Counted from the stretch's first letter, positions 36,361 through 45,666 are shown. The stretch: DNA of 64,000 nt from Actinopolyspora erythraea (GCF_002263515.1 NZ_CP022752.1:4650001-4714000), one strand, 5' to 3'. The notes: generated by a model from the letters alone, not told the origin. Numbers and translations: made by a program.

Positions 36361-36748
36361 GTGACAACTCCTAACACGGTGCTCGATCCGGAACACACCA
36401 AGTGATCATACGCATGCGAAGCGCGGTCGGACCGGATCAGCGGGCAACGTTATCGCCGTGCCCGGGCCGGGGACAGCACGCGGGGGTCACGGGATTTGCC
36501 GCCGAGGCGGGGAGAACCGGCAACGGTCGAGCACGGATCGACCACCGGGTGGGCACTGGATGGTGGGCGAATCCCACGTGGAGAAGCACCGCGTGAAGAA
36601 GCACCGCGACCGCACGAGCGGGTGAAAATCCTTGCGACCGCACTACTCTGTCTGGCGGAACCTATTCCGGTGATCGAATGAGACGGCGAACCGCTCATAT
36701 TCGACTATCGAACAGGAAAGCGAAGTCGCTTCAGAACGGAGCCCGGCA
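36361..36748. other. Divergent intergenic region
   Basis: 388 bases between the M1 peptidase and a secreted protein gene. No gene is evident. It has an AT-richer tail (36640-36740) that should carry the promoter of the downstream gene, with TATTCGACTATCG near 36698. A weak copy of the short repeat (TGGCGGAACC) is near 36653. Confidence 0.45.
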
Positions 36749-37352
36749 ATGTCCGAAATCGATTCCGGAATTCCCGGGGACCGCTCGGTCAGTCGCAAAT
36801 TCGGTACGACTCTCGCGGCGAGCCTGCTCTGCGCCGCCGGGATCACGATGGTCGCCCCCCGCCGCGCAGGGGGAGTCCGCATCGGACTCGCGGCAGGACG
36901 TCTCGGTGCACTGCGCGTCCGGGGGAACCGCCAACTTCACTCCCGGCCTGATGCCGTTTCCCAAGCGGACCACGGTGCAGTTCGACGGCGAGAACAAGAA
37001 GTGCATCGACCTGACCGACACCGGCATCGTCTCCGGCACCTTCAACGGTGCCTTCACGGCCACCATGTCCTGCGAGGTCGGCGCCGGTGACGGAGTCGAC
37101 GGCACGGCCGAGATCACCTGGAAGTACGACGACGGCGGCACCAGCAAGAGCACTGTCAGCCTGACCATGAGCGGCCAGACCCTCAACGAGGCGCGCTTCG
37201 AGGACTACGTCACGGACGGCCCGCTCGAAGGCGAGCGGTTGGAGGGCACTTTCTCCGTGGACCTGTTCTCGGCCGGGGCGTCCTGCACGGCGGGCTCCTT
37301 CACCGGTGGGCTGAAGAAGGCTCCGTTCGAGGGCAGCTACACCATCGGCTGA
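36749..37352 (+). pseudogene. Secreted protein gene with a frameshift in a C6 run
   Basis: The ATG at 36749 (GGAG 8 nt upstream) starts a clear signal peptide: VSRKFGTTLAASLLCAAGITMVAP. At the C6 tract 36855-36860 the frame must shift by one base to continue into SADS-type mature sequence (QGESASDSRQDVSVHCASGG ... GLMPFPKRTTVQF ... GGLKKAPFEGSYTIG), ending at the stop at 37350-37352. Removing one C restores a single ~200-residue secreted protein with two Cys pairs. The mature family is unknown to me. The shift is either a sequencing error in the homopolymer, phase variation, or real inactivation. Confidence 0.65.
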
Positions 37353-37726
37353 CGGCACTCACCACAACCGGGCGAACCTGGTCACCTCACCGTGGATTCT
37401 CCCGTTCACCTCCGAGCGAAGCGGGAGAATCCCACGGTGGTTCGGATTTCTTCCGAGTCCGTTCCAGCAGCACGCATCGAAGTGGACCGGAGTCCTCGTC
37501 AATCCGAAACCTACCGGGACGCATTCCGAACCCGAGCTCGACCACGACCGGATCAGTCACCCACCGAAAAACCACGACCGCCCTCACCGCAGATTCCGGC
37601 CGAACGATTCCCACCGAATTCCCCGAACGGCTCACGGCAGCGCCGACACGGATGTCGTGCTCTCCTCCGCCCGTCAACGGCACCGGGGCGCGTACGGTAC
37701 CGGACGAACCGCTCCGCGAGGAGCCG
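37353..37726. other. Intergenic stretch with terminator hairpin
   Basis: 374 bases without a credible gene. The first part is the hairpin at 37388-37439; the rest shows only low-quality frames with poor codon use. Confidence 0.45.
37388..37439 (+). terminator. Long hairpin after the secreted protein gene
   Basis: CACCGTGGATTCTCCCG (37388-37404) pairs with CGGGAGAATCCCACGGTG (37422-37439) with one bulged base and a 17-nt loop. It starts 36 bp past the stop and is the strongest structure in the interval. Confidence 0.7.
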
Positions 37727-38017
37727 TCATTCCCGGCCGGACGGAGCCGGACCGATGTGGTCGTGGTCCCGCAGGTGCTGGAGCAGGTCGAGCACGGCCT
37801 CCGCGCTGGTGGGGGCGATCGGACCGCGGCGGTGGGGTATCGGCACATCGGTGTAGGTCGTGTAGGGGACCCATCCTCGCCGCTCGGGGGCATACATGAC
37901 ACTGCCCAAGTGGTCCCCGGCTATGAAGACCTCGTACCCGATGAGCTCCCGGTCGCTGTCGAGAACCGGTTCGAAACGCTGGTCCATGATCTCGTCGGCG
38001 GTGTAAAGACGGGTCAT
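37727..38017 (-). CDS. Small protein of unknown function
   Basis: 96 residues, family not recognised. The sequence looks like a compact folded domain, not disordered: TRLYTADEIMDQRFEPVLDS, then GYEVFIAGDHLGSVMYAP and a C-terminal helix EAVLDLLQHLRDHDH. The ATG at 38017 has GGGAG 6 nt upstream (GGGAGACGAC). It is alone, 154 bp downstream of the menD stop on the same strand, so it could be co-transcribed with menD. Confidence 0.6.
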   Translation of the reverse strand: MTRLYTADEIMDQRFEPVLDSDRELIGYEVFIAGDHLGSVMYAPERRGWVPYTTYTDVPIPHRRGPIAPTSAEAVLDLLQHLRDHDHIGPAPSGRE

Positions 38018-38171
38018 GTCGTCTCCCGGGGAGTGCGGCTGTCTCACTGGCGGAGCTCGCGCGGTCGGCGTGCGCGGCGACTTCCGGGCGGACGGTCTCA
38101 CACCGGAGCCGGACCGACACGAGGGGTGTTCGCCCGAGCGCCGACAGCGGACGGTCACCGGCCCTTCCCGC

Positions 38172-39878
38172 TCACCCGAGCACGGCGGACGACACGGCCT
38201 CGGACAGCCGTTGGTGCAGTTCGCGCAGCCCGTCGCGTGGGGTGCGGACCTCGACCACCCGCAGACCGGGCCGGTACCGCAGCGCCTCCCCGAGCTCCGC
38301 CTCGTCCACCAGCCGGTGCGGCACCCCGTGCGCCGCGCACAGCGCGGCCAGATCGGTGCCGTGCGGGGTGCCGAAGACGCGCTCGAAGTGTTCGGCGTGG
38401 CTCGGGTGGCCCTGTTCCAGCAACGAGAAGATCCCGCCGCCGTCGTCGTTGCAGACCACTATCGTCAGGTCCGGTCGCCGCTCGCGCGGTCCCAGCAGCA
38501 GGCCGTTCGCGTCGTGCAGGAAGGTCAGGTCCCCCAGCAGCGCGTAGGTGGGGCTCCGGCGGGCCAGCGCCACGCCGATGGCCGTGGAAACCGTGCCGTC
38601 TATGCCCGCCACGCCTCGGTTGCGGTGCACCCGCACGTCCGCACGCCGCCTGGCGGACAGCGCCACGTCGCGGGTGGGGTTCGACGATCCCACCAGCAGC
38701 GTCGCCCCGGTGGGCAGCGCGTCCAGCACTCCGGCGGCGATCACGGGGCCGTACGGTCGGGACTCCCGGGCGAGCGCGGCGGCCAGTTCGGTGCCCGCCT
38801 TCTGGTCGGCGGCCCGCCACGCCTCCAGCCACTCCGGATCGGGAGCCATCGAGGAGGGATCCACCGAGTCCGCTACCCGTGAGACGTCGTGGGCGGGGGC
38901 GGGCCAGGCCTCGTGCCGCCCGGGCAGCAGGAGACTCTCCACTCCGCTGTCGGCCAACAACCGCTGCACCTGGCGGAACACGGTCGGCCTGCCGACGCAG
39001 ACGACCTGCTCCGGCCGGTGGGCGCGGATGAACTCGGCGAGGTTCAGCAGCCACATCCCGGTGGGCAGCAGGGTCTGACCACCGGCCCCCACCCCACCGG
39101 TCTCCGAGAGCACCGGCCAGCCCAGCCGCGCCGCCCAGTCGAGCTCGTGCTCGTGGGCGTGTTCGGCCAGCAGCACCAGGCCGCGCGGCGAGCGCGGCCG
39201 GAGGGGCGCGGCCCCGGGCTCCGGCGCGGCGAACTCGGTCCAGGGGCGCCGATCGGCGCGTCCGGCCAGGGATTCGCACCACTCCGGTGTGGCGTCCTCC
39301 GGCTCTTCCGCTCCCGTGGGGGTGGGCTCGTCGGGCACCAGCGGCTCGCGGAACGGCAGGTTGAGGTGTACCGGCGCGGCGGGGCGGGAACCGCCGCACG
39401 CCGCGTGCACCGCGCGGCAGACCTGGCTGCGCCAGTAGGCGTTCTGGCCCGGCCGGTTCTCGGCCACCGCCAGCTCGTCGAACCACCGCACCGAGGTGGT
39501 GTAGAGGCCGTGCTGGTCGATGGTCTGGTTGGCGCCCGCGGCACGCAGCTCGGGCGGGCGGTCGGCGGTGAGCACTAGCAGCGGCACGGCGGCGTACCCC
39601 GCCTCGGTGACGGCGGGGTGCAGGTTCGTCGCGGCGGTGCCGGAGGTGCAGACCACGGCCACCGGCTCACCGCTCGCAGCGGCGATGCCGAGCGCGAGAT
39701 AGCCCGCGCTGCGCTCGTCGACGCGCACGTGCAGGGCGAGGCGTTCCCGACGCGCGGCCCCGTGCAGCGCGAAGGCCAGCGCCGCGTTGCGCGAGCCCGG
39801 GGAGAGCACCGCGTGACGCAGCCCGTTGCGCACCAGTTCGTCGACGATCACCTCGGCCTGGGCCGTTGCGGGATTCAA
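38172..39878 (-). CDS. menD: SEPHCHC synthase (menaquinone)
   Basis: 568 residues, a ThDP-dependent enzyme that joins 2-oxoglutarate to isochorismate. Early motif LSPGSRNAALAFAL binds isochorismate/ThDP, and VRVDERSAGYLALGIA carries the Glu that activates ThDP. The metal/ThDP-binding region is YALLGDLTFLHDANGLL (GDxxFxxD...NG). TTG start at 39878 with GGGTGA near 7 nt upstream. It is divergent from menB across about 205 bp, which should contain both promoters. The middle third is Pro/Glu-richer than in E. coli. Confidence 0.95.
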   Translation of the reverse strand: MNPATAQAEVIVDELVRNGLRHAVLSPGSRNAALAFALHGAARRERLALHVRVDERSAGYLALGIAAASGEPVAVVCTSGTAATNLHPAVTEAGYAAVPLLVLTADRPPELRAAGANQTIDQHGLYTTSVRWFDELAVAENRPGQNAYWRSQVCRAVHAACGGSRPAAPVHLNLPFREPLVPDEPTPTGAEEPEDATPEWCESLAGRADRRPWTEFAAPEPGAAPLRPRSPRGLVLLAEHAHEHELDWAARLGWPVLSETGGVGAGGQTLLPTGMWLLNLAEFIRAHRPEQVVCVGRPTVFRQVQRLLADSGVESLLLPGRHEAWPAPAHDVSRVADSVDPSSMAPDPEWLEAWRAADQKAGTELAAALARESRPYGPVIAAGVLDALPTGATLLVGSSNPTRDVALSARRRADVRVHRNRGVAGIDGTVSTAIGVALARRSPTYALLGDLTFLHDANGLLLGPRERRPDLTIVVCNDDGGGIFSLLEQGHPSHAEHFERVFGTPHGTDLAALCAAHGVPHRLVDEAELGEALRYRPGLRVVEVRTPRDGLRELHQRLSEAVSSAVLG

Positions 39879-40083
39879 GCGATCACCCGGGATTTTCCGA
39901 GAGCGAATGTGGGCCGCCGGTCACTCTATAGCAGCGCATCCCCCCGACTTTCGCAGGTCGGTCGGCGGGGCGCTCGGGGCCGGGGCGGCGCCGACGCCGG
40001 TGGCCCGCGCGGGACCGGCACGGCGCGGATCCCGGCCACCGGCCCGGAGCGGGGATCGGCGGGCCCCGGAAGGGGCGCGGAAT

Positions 40084-41019
40084 ATGCTGCCCGCCGTGGC
40101 TGACACAGGAATCTCCGAGATCTTCGATCCGACAGCTTGGCAGCCGGTGGACGGTTTCGAGTTCACCGACATCACCTACCACCGGTGCGTGCTCGACGGC
40201 CCGGCCTCGGGAACGGTGCGCGTGGCACTGAACCGCCCCGAGGTGCGCAACGCGTTCCGGCCGCACACCGTGGACGAGCTCTACCGGGCGCTCGAACACG
40301 CGCGCACCAGCCCCGACGTCGGCTGCGTGCTGCTCACGGGCAACGGGCCGTCCCCCAAGGACGGTGGCTGGGCGTTCTGCTCGGGCGGTGACCAGCGCAT
40401 CCGGGGCCGCTCGGGATACCGCTACGCGGAGGGCGAGACCGCCGACACCGTGGACACCGCCCGGGCGGGGCGACTGCACATCCTGGAGGTGCAGCGGCTG
40501 ATCCGTTTCATGCCGAAGATCGTGGTGGCCGTGGTCGGCGGCTGGGCCGCGGGCGGCGGGCACAGCCTGCACGTGGTGTGCGACCTCACGCTGGCCAGTG
40601 CCGAGCACGCGCGCTTCAAGCAGACCGACGCCGACGTGGGCAGCTTCGACGGCGGGTTCGGCTCCGCCTACCTGGCGCGGCAGGTGGGGCAGAAGTTCGC
40701 CCGCGAGATCTTCTTCCTGGGCCGCGCCTACGACGCCGAGCAGGGCCACCGGATGGGGATGGTCAACGAGGTGGTGCCGCACGAGCGGTTGGAGAGCACC
40801 GCGCTGGAGTGGTCGACCGAGATCAACCGCAAGTCCCCCACCGCGCAGCGGATGCTGAAGTACTCGTTCAACGCCATCGACGACGGCCTGGTGGGACAGC
40901 AGCTGTTCGCCGGGGAGACGACGCGGCTGGCCTACATGACCGACGAGGCCGTGGAGGGCAGGGACGCGTTCCTGCAGCGCCGCGAGCCGGACTGGTCGCG
41001 GTTCCCCTGGTACTACTGA
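40084..41019 (+). CDS. menB: 1,4-dihydroxy-2-naphthoyl-CoA synthase
   Basis: 311 residues of the crotonase superfamily; closes the second ring of the naphthoquinone. The sequence is very close to mycobacterial MenB: VRNAFRPHTVDELYRALEHA, GNGPSPKDGGWAFCSGGDQR, the oxyanion-hole GGWAAGGGHSLHVVCDLTLA, DADVGSFDGGFGSAYLARQVG (catalytic Asp/Ser region) and LAYMTDEAVEGRDAFLQ. ATG at 40084 with GGAAGGGG about 10 nt upstream. It leads a menB-menE-menA run. Confidence 0.97.
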   Translation: MLPAVADTGISEIFDPTAWQPVDGFEFTDITYHRCVLDGPASGTVRVALNRPEVRNAFRPHTVDELYRALEHARTSPDVGCVLLTGNGPSPKDGGWAFCSGGDQRIRGRSGYRYAEGETADTVDTARAGRLHILEVQRLIRFMPKIVVAVVGGWAAGGGHSLHVVCDLTLASAEHARFKQTDADVGSFDGGFGSAYLARQVGQKFAREIFFLGRAYDAEQGHRMGMVNEVVPHERLESTALEWSTEINRKSPTAQRMLKYSFNAIDDGLVGQQLFAGETTRLAYMTDEAVEGRDAFLQRREPDWSRFPWYY

Positions 41020-41033
41020 CCCTCCGGCACCAC

Positions 41034-41061
41034 TGAGCGGTTCCGCCGGGGACACCGCTCA
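41034..41061 (+). terminator. Hairpin between menB and menE
   Basis: TGAGCGGT (41034-41041) pairs with ACCGCTCA (41054-41061), 12-nt loop, 15 bp after the menB stop. It is short and may attenuate rather than stop the transcript. Confidence 0.4.
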
Positions 41062-41125
41062 CGGCGTGGCGCCCGCCATCGGCGCGGCACGCGCCCGAGC
41101 CGCTCGGCGGGCGGACAATGGGCCC

Positions 41126-42316
41126 ATGAGCAGCGCCAGAGAACTCCGCGCCCTGACCGTTCCCCGCGTGCCGGACGAGCTCCCGGGGGCGGTGCCGGAG
41201 CTGCGTGCCGCGCTGGACGGTACGGGGCCCGCCCTGCTGCCGCTGGCGCCGGACGACCCCACTGCCGGTGAGACGGCCCGTTCGCTCGGGGCCGGGGAGC
41301 CGCTGGCCGAGGGTGAGGACTCCGGGGACGATCCCACCGCCCTCGTGATCGCCACCTCGGGTTCGACCGGAGCCCCCAAGGGGGTGCTGCTGTCCGCCTC
41401 CGCGCTGCGGAGTTCGGCGCGGGCCACCCACGAGCACCTCGGCGGGGCCGGCCAGTGGCTGCTGGCCATGCCCGCTCACCACGTCGCGGGGATCCAGGTG
41501 CTGGTTCGCTCGGTCGTGGCGGGGCTGGAGCCCGGCGTGGTCGACGCGCGCGAGGGGTTCACCGCCGGGGCGTTCGCCGAGGCGGCCGAGCCGCTGCTGG
41601 GCACCGGGCACCGGCACTACACGGCGCTGGTGCCCACCCAGCTGTCGCGGCTGCTGGATCCCGCCAACGATCCGCGCGGGCTCCGCGCGCTGCGGGGCTT
41701 CGACGCGGTGCTGGTCGGCGGCGCCGCCACCGCTCCGGCGCTGCTGGAGCGGGCCCGCGCGGCTGGGGTGAACGTGGTCACCACCTACGGCATGAGCGAG
41801 ACGGCGGGCGGCTGCGTCTACGACGGCACCCCGCTGGCGGGTGTCGGGGTTCACGTCGAGTCCCCGGAGCCGGGGCGGATCAGCCTGTCCGGGCCGACGC
41901 TGGCGCGCGGTTACCGCCACTCCCCCGGCAGCGCGGCGTTCGAGGGCGGCTGGTTCCGCACCGGCGACGTCGGACAGTGGCGCGGACACCGGCTGGAGGT
42001 GCTGGGCCGGGCCGACGACATGATCGTCACCGGCGCCGTCAAGGTGGTGCCGACCTCGGTGGAGCGCGCCCTGGTGGAGCACCCCGACGTGCGCGAGGCG
42101 TGCGTGCTGGGCGGGCCCGACCCCGAGTGGGGGCAGGCGGTGCTGGCGGCCGTGGTTCCCGAGCGCACCGCGCCGGACGAGCGGGAGCTGCACGGGCTCG
42201 TCAGGCAGCGCCTCGGGGCGGCGGCGGCCCCGAAGCGGTTCCTGGTGGTCGACGAGCTGCCGCTGCGGGGGCCGGGCAAGCCCGACAAGCGGGCGCTGCT
42301 GGCGATGTTCGGGTGA
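41126..42316 (+). CDS. menE: o-Succinylbenzoate-CoA ligase
   Basis: 396 residues, an ANL-superfamily acyl-CoA synthetase. The AMP-binding P-loop is ATSGSTGAPKGVLLS, motif A5 is TYGMSETAGGCVYDG, and the hinge/C-terminal part is GRADDMIVTGAVKVVP with the adenylation Lys in GPGKPDKRALL. It is shorter than typical ANL enzymes because the N-terminal subdomain is reduced, as usual for actinobacterial MenE. ATG at 41126. menC, which supplies its substrate, is not in the window. Confidence 0.92.
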   Translation: MSSARELRALTVPRVPDELPGAVPELRAALDGTGPALLPLAPDDPTAGETARSLGAGEPLAEGEDSGDDPTALVIATSGSTGAPKGVLLSASALRSSARATHEHLGGAGQWLLAMPAHHVAGIQVLVRSVVAGLEPGVVDAREGFTAGAFAEAAEPLLGTGHRHYTALVPTQLSRLLDPANDPRGLRALRGFDAVLVGGAATAPALLERARAAGVNVVTTYGMSETAGGCVYDGTPLAGVGVHVESPEPGRISLSGPTLARGYRHSPGSAAFEGGWFRTGDVGQWRGHRLEVLGRADDMIVTGAVKVVPTSVERALVEHPDVREACVLGGPDPEWGQAVLAAVVPERTAPDERELHGLVRQRLGAAAAPKRFLVVDELPLRGPGKPDKRALLAMFG

Positions 42317-42431
42317 GCCGTCGCGGCCCTCCCGTGCGCGCCTCGTCGCGCACCGTCGGCGCTCGGTGACCGGGCCCGGAGGGAACACCCTGGGGAGACG
42401 CCGCGAATCGGCGGTGCGCGAGGATTGCGCC

Positions 42432-43304
42432 ATGGCCTCAGTCGCTGAATGGGTCGAAGGTGTTCGGGTCCGGACCTGGCCGAACGCGATCGCCCCCGTG
42501 ATCGCGGGCAGCGCCACCGCTGCCGGAGCAGCCGGGTTCGACCTGCCGCTGGCGCTGTTGTCGCTGCTGGTGGCGCTGTCGCTGATCACGGGGGTCAACT
42601 TCGCCAACGACTACTCGGACGGCGTCCGAGGCACCGACGAGGTGCGCACCGGTCCGCGGCGGCTCGTGGGCTCGGGATCGGCACGTCCGGGCAGCGTCCT
42701 GGGAGCGGCGCTGGTCTGCTTCGGCGTCGCGGCCGTCGCGGGACTGGCGGTGCTCTACCTGAGCGGGCACTGGTGGCTGCTGGTGCTGGGGGTGGTCAGC
42801 CTCGCGGGGGCCTGGTTCTACACCGGCGGCAAGCGTCCGTACGGCTACGCGGGCTGGGGCGAGCTGGCGGTGTTCTGCTTCTTCGGCCCGGCCGCCGTGC
42901 TGGGCACGATGTACGTGCAGGCGGACACCGTCAACGGTTCGGGGATCGGGGCCGCCGTGGCGATGGGGGCGTTCTCCAGCGCGGTGCTGGTGGCCAACAA
43001 CCTGCGGGACATCCCCACCGACCGCCGCAGCGGCAAGCGCACGCTCGCGGTGCTGCTCGGCGACCGGGACACCAGGACGCTGTACGTGACCCTGGTGCTG
43101 GCGCCGTTCCTGATCACGACGTTGACGGCGCTGCGGATCACGCCCGCCCTGCTCGGCTTCCTCGCGCTGCCGCTGGTGATCGCCCCGCTGCGGCGGGTGA
43201 CGCGCGGTGACACCGGCCTGGAGCTGCTCCCGGTGCTGCGCGACACCGGCCTGGCGATGCTGCTCTGGGCCGTGGCGACCGCCGTGGGGCTGGTGCTCGG
43301 CTGA
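42432..43304 (+). CDS. menA: 1,4-dihydroxy-2-naphthoate polyprenyltransferase
   Basis: 290 residues, about eight to nine membrane helices, UbiA superfamily. Attaches the polyprenyl tail to DHNA at the membrane. First Asp-rich motif NFANDYSDGVRGTDE and second NNLRDIPTDRRSGKRT bind the prenyl diphosphate through Mg. The partner substrate is presumably made by the polyprenyl diphosphate synthase at 8.2-9.2 kb. ATG at 42432; the frame is open to 42366. Ends the menB-E-A run. Confidence 0.94.
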   Translation: MASVAEWVEGVRVRTWPNAIAPVIAGSATAAGAAGFDLPLALLSLLVALSLITGVNFANDYSDGVRGTDEVRTGPRRLVGSGSARPGSVLGAALVCFGVAAVAGLAVLYLSGHWWLLVLGVVSLAGAWFYTGGKRPYGYAGWGELAVFCFFGPAAVLGTMYVQADTVNGSGIGAAVAMGAFSSAVLVANNLRDIPTDRRSGKRTLAVLLGDRDTRTLYVTLVLAPFLITTLTALRITPALLGFLALPLVIAPLRRVTRGDTGLELLPVLRDTGLAMLLWAVATAVGLVLG

Positions 43305-43310
43305 GGTGCG

Positions 43311-43333
43311 GCCCCTCGTCCGAGTCGAGGGGC
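43311..43333 (+). terminator. menA terminator hairpin
   Basis: GCCCCTCG (43311-43318), TCCGAGT loop, CGAGGGGC (43326-43333), 7 bp after the menA stop and before the convergent block. Confidence 0.6.
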
Positions 43334-43446
43334 GGCGACGGGGCCCGGCGGGACCGGTGCTCGGAGTCCGCGACGCGGTGGGAGCCGACCACGCGGACGG
43401 CCCCTCCCGAAACCCGGGGCGGGTCGCGGAGCATCGCCGGAGGCGC

Positions 43447-43921
43447 TCAGTTCCGGATCCGCACCAGTCCGTAGTACCAGATCAGCGCGAGCACCAGCGG
43501 AATCGCGGCGATCGCGGCGGAGCCGAACCGCACCAACGGCGAGAGCGCCAGCCTGTACATCGTCAGCGTGGCGCCCGACCTGATGGTGACCTGCTCGTCG
43601 CAGGTCACCGTGGCGGTGCCGGAGAACCACGGCTGGTACTGCCGGTAGGAGACGGTGGCGTCCTCGCGCGGGCTCCGGATGTCGCGGCGTTCGCCGCTGT
43701 CGGGGACGACGTCGCAACTGGCCCACCCGTTCTTCCGGAGGTTGTCGGAGAGCGCGATGGTCTCCCGCTCCAGCGGTACTCGTCCGCGTTGTCCTCGGTG
43801 ACCCCGCGGTCCGAGTGCACCGTGGTGGCGTTCAGCGTCGCGGCCCCGTAGAGCACCCGAACCCGGCGACCACGAGCACGACCCAGCCGATCGCCAGGTA
43901 CAGCACTGCTTTCCGCAACAT
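43447..43921 (-). pseudogene. Two-helix membrane protein gene with two frameshifts
   Basis: ATG at 43921 (GAGG upstream) starts a membrane helix (LYLAIGWVVLVVAGF). The frame breaks near 43853 and must continue one base over into VLYGAATLNATTVHSDRG, TEDNADEY. It breaks again near 43775 and then reads VPLERETIALSDNL, CDVVPDSGERRDI, a central beta-rich part and a second membrane helix (AAIAAIPLVLALIWYYGLV). Restoring two bases gives one protein of about 155 residues. I do not recognise the family. Either two sequencing indels or real decay. Confidence 0.55.
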
Positions 43922-43931
43922 CCGTCCTCAC

Positions 43932-44365
43932 TCACCAGTTCCCGCCGCGCAGGAACGAATCCGGCGGTTCCTCGTCGTCCTGTTCCGGGCACGGTTCGGA
44001 TCGTTGGCGATGATCTCGCCGGTCTCGTGCCCCTCGTCCAGCATCTCCCTGACCCGCCGCATGGCGGGCACGCCCGCCTCGAAGGCGCGCCGCACCCCCT
44101 CGTCGGAGACCGCCCGGCCGCTGGTCACTTCCCGCCAGCTCAGTTCTCCCTCGTCGATGCGCCGTTGCAGCTCGGCGATCTCCTGGGGTGCCTCGCCTCT
44201 CCGGACGAGCTGTTCGATCCGTTCGGTCTGCTCCTCGGACAACTCCGCTGCCGGGAGTTCGTCGTTCATCTCGTCGGCGCGCGCCGCGACGCGCTCCGCC
44301 TCGGCCACGGCCTCGTCGAGCGCGGCCTCGGCTTCGCGGATCCGCTGTGTCTTCCAGTCCCGCAA
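43932..44365 (-). CDS. Coiled-coil protein, probable single-base frameshift near the 3' end
   Basis: About 145 residues. TTG start at 44365 with AGGAG 5 nt upstream. Helical throughout: QRIREAEAALDEAVAEAERV, ARADEMNDELPAAELSEEQ, IDEGELSWREVTSG, PAMRRVREMLDEG. In the current frame the end is Arg-rich (RNRTTRNRRIRSC), stopping at 43928. Shifting one base near 43990-44001 gives CPEQDDEEPPDSFLRGGNW and a stop at 43932, which looks like the genuine acidic C terminus of such proteins. It is encoded with WXG proteins and may be an ESX-type accessory. Exact role unknown. Confidence 0.55.
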
Positions 44366-44403
44366 GTCCTCTCCTGGTTCGACGGGGGCGGTGGGTTCCG
44401 GCG

Positions 44404-45420
44404 TCAGAGATCGCCCGACATGCTCGTGCGGCGCCCCGCGCCGTCCCGCGAACCGGACCGCCCCGACGGCTCGGTGCCAGCCTGACCGCCCGCATTACTC
44501 TGACCGCCCGCATCGCCCTGACCACCGGTGTCTCCCCGCTGGTCCGCACCGTCCCGCCGGTCGGTGCTTGCGCCCCCGCTCACGTCCGAGGCGGTCCGCC
44601 GCACCTCGGAGGCACCGCCGCGCACCTGTGCCGCGCCTTCCCGCACCTGGCTGACCCCGTCCGTGACTCCGGAGACGGAGCCGGAGAGCTCTCTGGTCCG
44701 ATCCAGGGCGGTGTTGACGGCGTCGCCGGTGCCGCGCGGACCATCGCCCCTGGCGACCTCCCGGATCCTGGCGAGCGAGGTCCCGGTGGACCTGACTCCC
44801 TCGACCACCCGCTTCACGCCCTCATACATCCGGGTGATCGCCTGGATCATGTCCATGATCATGAACACGATGTCGACGCACTGGATGACGATGCGCACCG
44901 CGTTGGCCCAGCCCCCGGCCGGTATCCAGGCGGTGCACGCGGCCTGGATCAGCCGGTTCACGAGCTTGTCGATCAGTTCCAGGATCTTCGAGCAGAGCGT
45001 CTTCGAGGTGTCGGCGGCCTTGGTGAAGGCACTGCTCACCAGGTCGGCCGCGGCGGCGTCGGCCTCCAGCGCGACCGTCCAGGTGCCGACCGTCATGGAC
45101 TCGAACGCGACGGCGGCCGGACCGTCCCAGCTCTGCCGCAGCTCGCTGACGCCGTGGTTGAGGTTGCGCCGCACGGCACGCAGCGCCTCCCCGATGTCGT
45201 TCCACGCCTTGGCGTTCTGCTCGATCTTGGCGAAGTCACCGGTGATGGGCGAGATCAGCGACTCGACGAGGTTCTGCCCGGTCACCTGCTCGTAGATCCA
45301 GTTGACACCCTGTACCTGCCAGCTCGCCCCCTCGATGGCCGACTTCAGCGCCTCCGAGTCCGACCGCCCGGTCCGCTGTTCGAGTTTGACGAGTGGATCG
45401 TCCACATCGGTAAATGACAT
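44404..45420 (-). CDS. WXG100-superfamily-like protein
   Basis: 338 residues. Residues ~60-130 form a WXG100-type helical hairpin (IGEALRAVRRNLNHGVSELRQSWDGPAAVAFES, the W-x-G turn). A central hydrophobic stretch (AACTAWIPAGGWANAVRIVIQ and VFMIMDMIQAIT) follows, then a long Ser/Gly/Arg/Gln-rich tail with repeats around GDTGGQGDAGGQSNAGGQAG. This size and layout are common in actinobacterial proteins that carry or partner polymorphic toxins, but no toxin domain is visible. ATG at 45420 with GGGGGACGA upstream. No secretion genes (EccC, EccD, MycP) are in the window. Confidence 0.7.
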   Translation of the reverse strand: MSFTDVDDPLVKLEQRTGRSDSEALKSAIEGASWQVQGVNWIYEQVTGQNLVESLISPITGDFAKIEQNAKAWNDIGEALRAVRRNLNHGVSELRQSWDGPAAVAFESMTVGTWTVALEADAAAADLVSSAFTKAADTSKTLCSKILELIDKLVNRLIQAACTAWIPAGGWANAVRIVIQCVDIVFMIMDMIQAITRMYEGVKRVVEGVRSTGTSLARIREVARGDGPRGTGDAVNTALDRTRELSGSVSGVTDGVSQVREGAAQVRGGASEVRRTASDVSGGASTDRRDGADQRGDTGGQGDAGGQSNAGGQAGTEPSGRSGSRDGAGRRTSMSGDL

Positions 45421-45666
45421 TCGTCCCCCTGGGAAAACCGCCCCGTAACGGTTCACGCCGGTACTCGTTCGGCGGAACCCTCCCGTTCTCTCGCGCGAGC
45501 AGCCCTCCTGCCACGGCGCCCGCCGCTCTCCTCGCCTCGTCGCCGGAGCAGCGGGATGCTGCCGGTCGCTCGGTCGACTCCCGGCCGGTGCCGAAGGCAC
45601 ATCGATCCGGGGAGGCCGAAGCAGGCGCCGGGAGGAGCGGCGCGGTGGGTCGTTACCGCGTGTTGT

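Noticed and set aside
38155..39486. Long second minus-strand frame within menD
   Set aside because: It is an Arg/Gly/Ala-rich out-of-frame reading of menD, which is intact with all ThDP motifs.
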